From NCBI GenBank assembly GCA_031401815.1, contig JANNRW010000071.1, forward strand, positions 1 to 5,419: a DNA stretch of 5,419 nucleotides, given 5' to 3'. The translations under genes were made by a program, and so were the position numbers. Numbering within the stretch: the stretch's first letter is position 1; each line of letters starts with the position of its first letter. The stretch comes from JANNRW01 sp031401815. GTDB taxonomy: Bacteria > Desulfobacterota > Desulfuromonadia > Geobacterales > DSM-12255. This document shows, piece by piece, positions 1-4,374 of this stretch. The notes beneath the pieces are model-generated. The model made no database searches, was not told the origin of the DNA, and saw only the letters and a list, made by a program, of their open reading frames with translations.

Positions 1-113
1 CCCTGAATTGCTCCTCCCATTTGAATTGTTGAGACATTTTCATTGTCATTGCCTCCACAACCAGTAAGCAAGCAAGAGATAATTATCGCCAAATATAGAA
101 TCCTCTTTTTCAC
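1..113 (-). CDS. Lipoprotein, N-terminal fragment (runs off the left edge)
   Basis: Seen: a GTG start at 113 preceded by AGGAG (121-125 on the complement) at 7-base spacing, then 37 complete codons before the window ends. The peptide starts M-K-K-R, followed by a hydrophobic stretch (residues 5-16) and the lipobox L16-T17-G18-C19, then a Gly/Asn-rich linker. It should be exported by Sec, lipidated on C19 and anchored in a membrane. An in-frame GTG at 119 is also possible, but it lies only one base from the Shine-Dalgarno sequence, so 113 is better. The early mature region (STIQMGGAIQ) reminds me of the N-termini of large NHL/beta-propeller lipoproteins in deltaproteobacteria-like genomes. That is weak recall, and the functional domain lies outside the window. 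The gene starts about 32 bases after the attC-like hairpin at 145-206, as a cassette gene would. Confidence 0.72.
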   Translation of the reverse strand, partial: MKKRILYLAIIISCLLTGCGGNDNENVSTIQMGGAIQ

Positions 114-144
114 TTTCACTCTCCTGGGGTTTCTTATTTCGTCT

Positions 145-206
145 CGCCAACGTCGTGGGCGCTGACCTGACGGCTTAATCGATCAGGTCTAGCTGCCTGG
201 TTATGC
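145..206 (-). other. attC-like integron recombination site (strong structure)
   Basis: On the plus strand (the bottom strand relative to the genes), 158-170 pairs with 183-197 in a 13-bp stem: GGC/GCC, GCT/AGC and GACCTGA/TCAGGTC. Exactly two bases, T190 and T194, are unpaired, and both are on the same arm. The loop is 171-182. Outside the stem are GTTATGC (200-206, R''-like) and CGCCAAC (145-151), which reads GTTGGCG on the minus strand (R'-like, two positions off the GTTRRRY consensus). The site begins one base after the stop codon of the 208-570 gene. Two extrahelical bases confined to the L'' arm are a known hallmark of attC sites recognised by IntI as folded bottom strand. A transcription terminator is less likely because no T-run follows on either strand. 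Confidence 0.6.
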
Positions 207-207
207 A

Positions 208-570
208 TTATCTGCAATTTTCAGCCTCATCTTTGCCATCTTCTGCGGCACGCATTGCTTTTTTCGCATAATCCCTGAGTTCGGAAAGGTTGTCAGCGTT
301 GTAAGCGCGTTGTGCATACGTGTAAGCATCATCAAAATTGTTTGTAGCTTCATCACAGTTGCAGTCTTCGGCAGCAGACTTTGCATCATCTGCTGCGTTT
401 TTAGCTTTTCTCGCGTAGTCCTGTGCATCGTCAAATGAGGTTCCGTTGTATGATTTTCTTGCGTAGCTGTAGGTATCGTCACCATTACTTACAGCATCTG
501 CGCATTCAGCTAGAACAACTACTGGTGATAAAAATAGAAAAGGGGCTAAAATCATTCCGATCATTCTCAT
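208..570 (-). CDS. Small secreted protein made of two 48-residue Cys-bounded repeats
   Basis: This is a 120-residue protein of unknown function. Residues 1-21 form a signal peptide (M-R-M-I-G-M, hydrophobic core, probable cleavage after A21 in VVVLA). It is not a lipobox, because residue 22 before C23 is Glu. The mature part is almost entirely two gap-free repeats, 23-70 and 72-119. Each starts and ends with Cys and 22 of 48 positions are identical (shared DD-x-Y-x-YA, DYA-x-KA, AA-x-D-x-K). The repeats are Ala-, Lys- and Asp-rich with Tyr at helix-like spacing, so each is probably a helical hairpin, possibly closed by a disulphide (C23-C70, C72-C119) in the periplasm or outside. The start is supported by AAGGA 8 bases upstream. 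It is a single-gene unit followed directly by an attC-like site. I recognise no named family. Confidence 0.8.
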   Translation of the reverse strand: MRMIGMILAPFLFLSPVVVLAECADAVSNGDDTYSYARKSYNGTSFDDAQDYARKAKNAADDAKSAAEDCNCDEATNNFDDAYTYAQRAYNADNLSELRDYAKKAMRAAEDGKDEAENCR

Positions 571-642
571 AGAGTTTTTCCTTGTTGCATCAAGGTGGTG
601 AGAGCCTGCTGTGTGGCGAAGCGAAAACTGAAGTACCAGATT

Positions 643-649
643 GTTAGAC
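643..649 (-). other. Isolated attC-like core heptamer (weak)
   Basis: GTTAGAC on the plus strand (GTCTAAC on the gene strand) fits the R''/R' core consensus exactly and lies two bases after the stop codon of the 652-1110 gene, where an R'' box belongs. However, I find no matching L''/L' stem in 571-642 and no second perfect core, only a degenerate gcatcaag near 588-595. A single heptamer of this looseness is expected several times by chance in 5 kb. It may be a decayed or divergent attC site. Confidence 0.25.
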
Positions 650-651
650 CC

Positions 652-1110
652 TCAAGGTTTGTAACGTCCGATTTCCCGATCACTCAGAGGACCGATAATT
701 GTACGCGTCACAGATTTCGGGTACTCACCTCGTACCAACTCTCTTTCCCAAGTTGAACTGTTCATGCGGTACAGAGGCGGCAGAACCCAACTGATTTTTT
801 CGAGACCGGAGATTGGGTCTTCATCAACTGTTAGCTGATGAACGTAATTCGCGTGTAAAGATGGATTATGTCCGCAAAAACAGTGGTTCTGGTCCCAGTG
901 TGATTTATATGGGTTTTCTTTTGGTCGCCTTGAGTAAGATGCAAGCTCCGTTACGTAGTACTCATGGACGGCATATATCGTTTCGACAATTTCGGTTATT
1001 GCCTGCCGAGAAATGCGGGGGCGTAGAATCCCTGCAATGCAATCCTCTACGGCAGCATGATCGCCGATCCATTCCCATGTTAGTAGCCATGCCTTTTGGT
1101 TTCTTCTCAT
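652..1110 (-). CDS. Conserved hypothetical cytoplasmic protein (KAWLLTWEW type)
   Basis: A 152-residue soluble protein with no signal peptide or membrane segment. I chose the ATG at 1110, which has AGGAG three bases upstream (short but usable spacing). The frame is open further, to 1245, but that extension runs through the palindromes and tandem repeat at 1148-1257 and looks non-coding. The N-terminus (RRNQKAWLLTWEW) matches my recollection of a widespread family of uncharacterised proteins beginning with K-A-W-L-L-T-W-E. It is followed by a helical part (residues 15-60), then a Cys/His-containing stretch with HCFCGHNPSL near residue 77, and a C-terminal part with V-x-R-x-I-x-G-P-L-S. The C-F-C-G-H-N-P cluster could bind metal, but nothing else shows activity. 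The stop is followed at once by GTCTAAC on the gene strand, an attC-like core. Function unknown. Confidence 0.75.
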   Translation of the reverse strand: MRRNQKAWLLTWEWIGDHAAVEDCIAGILRPRISRQAITEIVETIYAVHEYYVTELASYSRRPKENPYKSHWDQNHCFCGHNPSLHANYVHQLTVDEDPISGLEKISWVLPPLYRMNSSTWERELVRGEYPKSVTRTIIGPLSDREIGRYKP

Positions 1111-1147
1111 TTTCTCCTGCCATATCGGGGTGCCCGGTTGACCCGCA

Positions 1148-1190
1148 AGCCCGGTCTTTTCGGGCTGGAGGCATCCAACCGGCTGGTTGG
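1148..1190. repeat. Two adjacent short hairpins, REP-like or degenerate attC
   Basis: AGCCCG (1148-1153) pairs with CGGGCT (1161-1166) over a 7-base loop, and CCAACC (1175-1180) pairs with GGTTGG (1185-1190) over a 4-base loop. The second hairpin overlaps ATCCAAC (1173-1179), which reads GTTGGAT on the gene strand and matches the attC R' consensus GTTRRRY. No T-run follows on either strand, so these are not typical terminators. They sit between the genes at 652-1110 and 1271-1930, next to the tandem repeat at 1221-1257. Confidence 0.5.
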
Positions 1191-1220
1191 GACATTCATT
1201 ATTTTGTTGATGTTTAGACG

Positions 1221-1257
1221 CGACACCTATTTCATCCCTCGACACCTATTTCATCCC
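1221..1257. repeat. Exact 18-base tandem repeat, two copies
   Basis: CGACACCTATTTCATCCC occurs at 1221-1238 and again at 1240-1257, separated by one T, giving a 19-base period. It begins 13 bases after the stop of the 1271-1930 gene on the gene strand. The ggtgtc core reminds me of sequences beside small transposable or REP-type elements, but no transposase is present. The origin is unknown. Confidence 0.85.
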
Positions 1258-1270
1258 GTTGATTTTGATA

Positions 1271-1930
1271 TCATTTTGACTCAAATTTGTTTCTAGCTTC
1301 ATAGAGGAGATTGGCATAATAAGCCTCGGCGAGATTAATAAGCGTCACGGGGTCGGGGTTCTGCAAGACGCTGCCGAGGTGCTTGGGCGGGGGAGTGACA
1401 ACCGCCACAGTAAACTTTACACCTTGAATTTGCTCACAGGGCAAGCGTCGTTCACGTGGAGTCCCTTGATCGACCAACCAATGAGGACCAGTTCCATCGA
1501 TAAGTAGAGTGGCCGCTGGTGAAGGCGCAGCACCAACCGACTCACTGCTGAAGGAAAATGGGTGCATGACGAAGGCCAGGGAACTTGCTCCTTCATGGAG
1601 GTCATTGTTTCTTCTATCGTTTAGAAACAGAAGCAGGTCGTCATTCATGCACTCTTTTTTTTTCAATTCCCGCCAACTTTTGAAACCATTCAGCTCCATA
1701 GCCGCCTTATTCTTCAAGATCGCATCCCCGATTGATCTTACCTGGGCGACACAGGTGCTAAAAGACTCGGCGAATGCCACTGGATCGCGGGTGCCAACAG
1801 AATTGGACTTAGGCCCAGAAGCACCCGACATAATCTGGACATTTGAGACAACAGATGGCGAAACCAAGTCGTGCAGACGCACAATAGCTGTGCGCGCATC
1901 TCGTAGTTTGACCACCGCACCATTAAACAT
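1271..1930 (-). CDS. Hypothetical protein with a HEPN-like RX4H motif
   Basis: A 219-residue soluble protein of no family I recognise. The ATG at 1930 is strongly supported by AGGAGG (1939-1944) at 8-base spacing, so the longer reading to 1963 is rejected. The N-terminal half looks mostly helical. At residues 99-114 a hydrophobic helix leads into D-R-R107-N-N-D-L-H112-E-G, which fits the R-[N/D/H]-x-x-x-H active-site motif of HEPN ribonucleases. This is inference from one motif. The C-terminal half is richer in beta-type segments (FTVAVVTPPP) and ends in an amphipathic helix. A run of nine A residues (T9 at 1655-1663 on the plus strand, encoding Lys90-92) could slip. The gene follows the attC-like site at 1987-2046 as a single-gene unit, so it is probably a cassette gene. 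Confidence 0.75.
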   Translation of the reverse strand: MFNGAVVKLRDARTAIVRLHDLVSPSVVSNVQIMSGASGPKSNSVGTRDPVAFAESFSTCVAQVRSIGDAILKNKAAMELNGFKSWRELKKKECMNDDLLLFLNDRRNNDLHEGASSLAFVMHPFSFSSESVGAAPSPAATLLIDGTGPHWLVDQGTPRERRLPCEQIQGVKFTVAVVTPPPKHLGSVLQNPDPVTLINLAEAYYANLLYEARNKFESK

Positions 1931-1986
1931 TGTTGTATCCTCCTGTCTGCTCACGCAGGTCACTGGATTAAGGTATTGGTCGGCAC

Positions 1987-2046
1987 ACCCAACGGGGTAG
2001 AGGGTCTGCGGGCTTCACCGCAGCACCCGATGGTTGTCTGTTATCA
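1987..2046 (-). other. attC-like integron recombination site
   Basis: On the plus strand GGGT-CTGCGG (2002-2011) pairs with CCGCAG-C-ACCC (2018-2028), a 10-bp stem with one unpaired base, C2024, on the arm nearest the upstream gene. The loop is 2012-2017. ACCCAAC (1987-1993), which is GTTGGGT on the gene strand, matches the R' consensus GTTRRRY exactly, 8 bases outside the stem. On the other side, GTTGTCT (2033-2039) or GTTATCA (2040-2046, overlapping the stop codon of the 2044-2466 gene) could be R''. The architecture matches the site at 145-206: the same orientation, the extrahelical base on the same arm and similar stem-to-core spacing. The overlap with a stop codon is common for cassettes. 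Confidence 0.62.
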
Positions 2047-2466
2047 TTTGTCTTGGAAAAGATTCTCGCAGTCTTCGCAACCCTCACAGCCAAAATAAGT
2101 TGTCGTCTCCGATGATTTCACGGTAGCAAAACCTCCGGCATTAATGTTCCACTCGGATGCCTTGCCCTCTTTGGTATAGGTGCCACGGACGAAGCATGGT
2201 AGCCAATTATAGGAATCATGGATTTTACTATATGGAATTGTCTCGGCCTTTTTGAAAAACTGTCTAACCTCCTCCTCTGAGAGAATGAAGTTTGCGCAAA
2301 TCTCTTTTGACTGGTCTTTTTCGTTTACGCCTTTTTCAATGATTTTTATCTCAGCATTTTCAGGGATTATTAGCTTATCTGAGGATTCGGCCGGAGTTGG
2401 TAGAAAGGCGTTCCCTGCAAAGAGAAGTAGGGTAGAGGCTACGATGACGGACTTCATTTTTATCAT
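2044..2466 (-). CDS. Secreted protein with C-terminal CxxCxxC, uncharacterised
   Basis: A 140-residue protein. Residues 1-20 form a signal peptide (M-I-K-M-K-S, hydrophobic VIVASTLLLFAG, cleavage likely after GNA20 or after TPA26). The mature protein has C57 in EICANF, a helix with EEEVRQFFKKAE, then H83-D84 and WLPC91. A beta-type part contains EWNINAGG, and the C-terminus carries C127-x2-C130-x2-C133. This order (Cys-x-x-F, EE-x-V-x-x-F-F, HD, W-x-P-C, W-x-I-N-x-x-G, a Cys pair) resembles an uncharacterised family I have met in mobile DNA, but I know no function. Metal binding or disulphides are plausible. I chose the ATG at 2466 (AAAGG and AGGAG upstream). ATG at 2484 and 2457 and TTG at 2496 are in frame but worse placed. 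An operator-like palindrome array lies just upstream, and an attC-like site overlaps the stop. Confidence 0.8.
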   Translation of the reverse strand: MIKMKSVIVASTLLLFAGNAFLPTPAESSDKLIIPENAEIKIIEKGVNEKDQSKEICANFILSEEEVRQFFKKAETIPYSKIHDSYNWLPCFVRGTYTKEGKASEWNINAGGFATVKSSETTTYFGCEGCEDCENLFQDK

Positions 2467-2513
2467 TTTTGCCTTTCTCCTCATTTCAGACAACAACCTA
2501 TTATCCTTTCAGG

Positions 2514-2653
2514 AAACTTATACATGTATAAATAAACATAAAATAAACTTATACATGTATAAACTAAATTACTCGGTATTTAAGTTGTGTAAGTTTATAT
2601 ATCTATAAATAACGGCCTTATTCCCAGCTTTCTCATGTTTATACATCTATAAA
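2514..2653. promoter_or_regulatory. Array of four palindromic operator-like sites
   Basis: TTATACATGTATAA, a perfect 14-base palindrome, occurs at 2518-2531 and 2549-2562 inside an identical 19-base block (2514-2532 and 2545-2563). Near-copies are TTATATATCTATAA (2595-2608) and TTATACATCTATAA (2639-2652). Start-to-start distances are 31, 46 and 44 bases. The first copy ends about 50 bases upstream of the start codon of the 2044-2466 gene, where a promoter should be. A dimeric repressor or activator binding several sites is the simplest reading. I cannot name the regulator, and it need not be encoded in the window. The AT-rich arms also resemble -10 boxes, so the promoter may overlap an operator. 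Confidence 0.6.
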
Positions 2654-2654
2654 G

Positions 2655-2809
2655 ATTTACTGGCCTTCGCTCTTCTTGAAGTTTCTTCTATTATCAACTT
2701 TTCCAGCCCCGTTCCGGCTATGCACCCATAACGGAACCAATTGGAGCCAGGCTTTTGTTATGGCAATTTCCTGACACAGGCAAGATTTCATCACACCCCC
2801 CTCAAACAC
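2655..2809. other. Intergenic, no gene seen; small inverted repeats
   Basis: No reading frame here has a start, ribosome binding site and credible composition. Two six-base inverted repeats interleave: GTTCCG with CGGAAC, and CATAAC with GTTATG. They lie between about 2710 and 2763 and cannot both form at once. With the terminator at 2810-2850 this could be a small plus-strand RNA, but I see no clear promoter and match no riboswitch family. Confidence 0.3.
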
Positions 2810-2850
2810 AAAAAGCCGCACTGCCGGTCTCCCGGTAATGCGGCTTTTTT
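2810..2850. terminator. Strong bidirectional intrinsic terminator with no evident gene
   Basis: AAAAAGCCGCA (2810-2820) pairs with TGCGGCTTTTT (2839-2849), and the stem continues as TGCCGG (2822-2827) with CCGGTA (2832-2837) after one C/A mismatch (2821/2838). The loop is 2828-2831. It has a T-run on either strand and should work in both directions. No gene ends nearby on either strand, so it may terminate a small RNA or a decayed gene, or block read-through into the region. Confidence 0.85.
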
Positions 2851-2968
2851 CATCATGAATTCAGCCCGCCTTGTCATATCGCACCTCATTACAATAAGTT
2901 CCGGATCACATTATAACTATGGCTAATTAGTGTCAATATATTTGAAGGGATGAGCAGATCCATTACTC

Positions 2969-2993
2969 ACGCGACGGTGCAACGACGCGACGG
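2969..2993. repeat. Short direct repeat, 16-base period
   Basis: ACGCGACGG occurs at 2969-2977 and 2985-2993. It stands out as a GC-rich island in AT-rich intergenic DNA. I know of no function for it. Confidence 0.5.
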
Positions 2994-3026
2994 GAGGCAG
3001 GCAAAACCTTTAACCCAAAACTATAG

Positions 3027-3319
3027 TTAGCCACAGATAAAGGCCGATAACTGCCGATATTATCTTGAAAAACATTTTGCCACGGATTTACACGGATAAA
3101 GGCATAAACCAGGCTGTTTTCTCACGGAGGCACGGAGACACAGGGGAAACCATGCAAAAGACGAATAACAATTCAAATACTTTTTATTTACAGGGATGAA
3201 CAGGATGGACGGGATAGATCAAAATCGTGAAGCAATGAAAACATCTACCCACTGATGAACCGGAGAACAGGAAGAACTTAGGTTGAGATCGGCAGTTAGC
3301 CGCTTTTATCTGTGGCTAA
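3027..3319. repeat. Non-coding element bounded by 32-bp inverted repeats (MITE-like)
   Basis: The left end 3027-3058 starts TTAGCCACAGATAAA and ends TAACTGCCGAT. The right end 3288-3319 is its reverse complement with three mismatches in 32. The 229 bases between hold several degenerate, roughly 9-base-period blocks: cacggat-type (3079-3098), cacggag/cacggag-type (3123-3142) and gggatgaacaggatgg-type (3190-3215). I see no gene inside. A related gggatgaa block recurs inverted at 3377-3403. Such blocks are familiar as dispersed intergenic repeats in some deltaproteobacterial and Nitrospirota genomes. The inverted ends suggest either a non-autonomous mobile element or a long RNA or DNA hairpin. 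I see no clear target-site duplication. Confidence 0.7.
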
Positions 3320-3376
3320 ACGCAGTTTTTTGCTTGAAGGTATTTCATGTTTAACCCGAAAAAAGATTATGATTTT

Positions 3377-3403
3377 ATCCGCCTTGATCCCCTTCATCCC
3401 TGT
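3377..3403 (-). repeat. Inverted relative of the gggatgaa-type repeat block
   Basis: Read on the minus strand, this stretch begins ACAGGGATGAAG and continues with GGGATCAAGG, in the style of the plus-strand block at 3190-3215, with which it shares an initial 11-base match. It shows that the repeat family extends beyond the inverted-repeat element into the spacer before the toxin-antitoxin module. The rest of 3320-3497 shows no gene. Confidence 0.55.
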
Positions 3404-3430
3404 TAAAATGCTCTACCTGTTTCAAGAAAA

Positions 3431-3445
3431 ACCGGACAGGCCGGA
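3431..3445 (-). terminator. Weak possible terminator after the 3498-3860 gene
   Basis: On the minus strand CCGG-CCTGT-CCGG (3444 down to 3432) is followed by TTTTTCTT. The stem has only four G/C pairs, so it is marginal. It lies about 55 bases after the stop of the winged-helix gene, where an operon end is expected. Confidence 0.3.
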
Positions 3446-3497
3446 ACAGTGTAACACCTTGAATAGACGCGGAAAAGGCGATTTAAAGGATAGTGAA

Positions 3498-3860
3498 CTA
3501 TGCCGCCAGTTTAAATGAAGCCGTTATTTCGTCCCAAGGAACAGAGTAGCAACCCCCTGAATCCTTCTCGACAAGGCCGATCATCTCAAGCGCCTTGATA
3601 TCGTCATGAACATTTTTGTAATGTCTGTTCAGCCTCTTCGCAAGGGCGTAAATTGTCATGGCGCTGGTCTTGTGAAGCGTGTCCAGTAGTATGAACCTCT
3701 TTGGAGTGATGTACTCCAGGAAGGTTTTCATGTCACCAAAATAGACACGCTCAACCGGGGATTCCGGAATAATCCCTTTTTCTGCATTCTCCAGAATTTC
3801 CATTACTTCGTTATTGAAGTCGGTCTCACTTATTATCCCCACATTGAAATCTCTTTTCAT
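3498..3860 (-). CDS. HVO_A0114-like winged-helix DNA-binding protein, probable antitoxin
   Basis: A 120-residue protein. The N-terminal part (1-50) is helical and acidic, with F-x-D-M-K-T-F-L-E-Y-I-T-P-K-R. Residues 52-110 form a winged helix-turn-helix: ITPKRFILLDTLH, then Y71-A-L-A-K-R-L, the recognition helix around 79-92 (RHYKNVHDDIKALE), then G95-L-V-E and a wing ending in VPWDEI. That layout is typical of the HVO_A0114 family of MarR-like regulators. Its start overlaps the stop of the upstream gene by four bases (ATGA) and has AAGGGGG four bases upstream, so translation is coupled. Known pairing: such regulators commonly sit beside DUF6516 genes as putative antitoxins. Inferred role: it neutralises the neighbouring toxin and represses the operon through the palindrome at 4166-4188. 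It is second in the operon, after the toxin. Confidence 0.82.
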   Translation of the reverse strand: MKRDFNVGIISETDFNNEVMEILENAEKGIIPESPVERVYFGDMKTFLEYITPKRFILLDTLHKTSAMTIYALAKRLNRHYKNVHDDIKALEMIGLVEKDSGGCYSVPWDEITASFKLAA

Positions 3861-4150
3861 AAAGCCCCCTTATCAAGCCATGCTGACTTGTCTGCGTTAA
3901 AGTCTCTGAAGAGTTGGGGCAGAGTCACAAACCGGTAAGGATTTTCCCTGTCTCCGATATGGCGATGATCTCCCTTGCCTCGCTCATTGTCATATCTGAC
4001 AATGCATGTTCCGTCTGTAAGCCCGAAATAGAGGCGGTACTTGAAAGGATGTGAACAGCCAGAAATAGAAGGAGATACTCGCCATGCAACAACTTCAGTT
4101 ATTGTTCCGCCGATAATTCGCTTCTCTCTGACAATAAGCTCTGATCCCAT
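3857..4150 (-). CDS. DUF6516/TumE-like putative toxin
   Basis: A 97-residue protein of the size usual for the family. It shows the family pattern: an N-terminal strand (ELIVREKRII) and a second strand E19-V-V-A-W-R-V. Then come H34-P-F-K-Y-R-L-Y-F-G (34-43) and the diagnostic charged block Y53-D-N-E-R-G-K-G-D-H-R-H64, followed by G-D-R-E-x-P-Y and a C-terminal helix. I recall the family as DUF6516, now called toxin TumE, usually next to an HVO_A0114-like antitoxin; the target is not known to me. The conserved Asp/His/Arg cluster hints at nuclease-like chemistry, which is inference. I chose ATG 4150 because GAGGA (4157-4161) is then 6 bases away. ATG 4156 is in frame but touches the GAGGA. The stop overlaps the next start by four bases. 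Confidence 0.8.
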   Translation of the reverse strand: MGSELIVREKRIIGGTITEVVAWRVSPSISGCSHPFKYRLYFGLTDGTCIVRYDNERGKGDHRHIGDRENPYRFVTLPQLFRDFNADKSAWLDKGAL

Positions 4151-4165
4151 TTTCATTCCTCAATG

Positions 4166-4188
4166 TATATGGTAATTTTTACTATATA
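4166..4188. promoter_or_regulatory. 23-bp palindrome, candidate operator of the toxin-antitoxin operon
   Basis: TATATGGTAA (4166-4175) and TTACTATATA (4179-4188) are inverted arms matching at 9 of 10 positions around a TTT centre. The site lies 5 bases upstream of the GAGGA ribosome binding site of the 3857-4150 gene. TATAGT on the minus strand inside it could be the -10 box, though I find no convincing -35. Occupancy by the winged-helix product would block transcription, the usual conditional autoregulation of such modules. Confidence 0.6.
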
Positions 4189-4374
4189 ACTCTTGTCTTT
4201 GCAACTGTTCTTCATACAGCTTTCGCCGTCCCTGTAGACTGACAAGCTTTCCGAAGCTGATGTCGGTTTAATTTCTGTTACATGCTTCAAGAGGTTGCGG
4301 TTTCTCTTTTTCATAACCATGGCGGTTAAGGAAGGGGGCGGACGTTCGAAACGCTGGGTGACGCCCATAAAAAC
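4189..4374. other. Spacer between toxin operon and terminator, no convincing gene
   Basis: A minus-strand frame is open here (71 codons from 4368 to 4153), but it lacks a ribosome binding site and would have to read through the operator palindrome. I see no other feature. The promoter of the toxin-antitoxin operon should lie at its left end. Confidence 0.4.

Noticed and set aside
813..1217. Plus-strand 134-codon frame
   Set aside because: It is antisense to the 652-1110 gene, and its C-terminal part reads through hairpins.
1111..1245. N-terminal extension of the 652-1110 gene
   Set aside because: It runs across hairpins and part of the 18-base tandem repeat and looks like translated spacer. 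The ATG at 1110 has AGGAG nearby and begins at the recognisable KAWLLTWEW region.
1931..1963. Longer start for the 1271-1930 gene
   Set aside because: AGGAGG sits 8 bases before the ATG at 1930, so the extra codons contain the ribosome binding site.
1509..2000. Plus-strand 163-codon frame
   Set aside because: It is antisense to the 1271-1930 gene and crosses the attC-like region. It has no ribosome binding site and is a shadow frame.
2252..2608. Plus-strand 118-codon frame
   Set aside because: It is antisense to the 2044-2466 gene and then runs through the palindrome array. The apparent composition is that of AT-rich non-coding DNA.
2514..2653. CRISPR array
   Set aside because: The copies are 14-base palindromes with irregular spacing of 31 to 46 bases. 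Copies and spacers are too short and the repeats diverge, which fits operators rather than CRISPR.
2741..2926. Plus-strand 61-codon frame
   Set aside because: It spans the strong terminator at 2810-2850 and lacks a ribosome binding site.
3078..3215. CRISPR or tandem satellite from the cacggat/cacggag/gggatgaa blocks
   Set aside because: The blocks differ from one another, and each has only a degenerate 9-base-type period with no constant repeat and spacer.
3312..3518. Plus-strand 68-codon frame
   Set aside because: It lies in repeat-derived spacer and ends inside the antitoxin gene. There is no ribosome binding site.
4153..4368. Minus-strand 71-codon frame upstream of the toxin gene
   Set aside because: It has no ribosome binding site, its N-terminal part looks non-coding, and its 3' end would contain the operator palindrome and the toxin gene's Shine-Dalgarno sequence. 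It could be a remnant, but I cannot support it.
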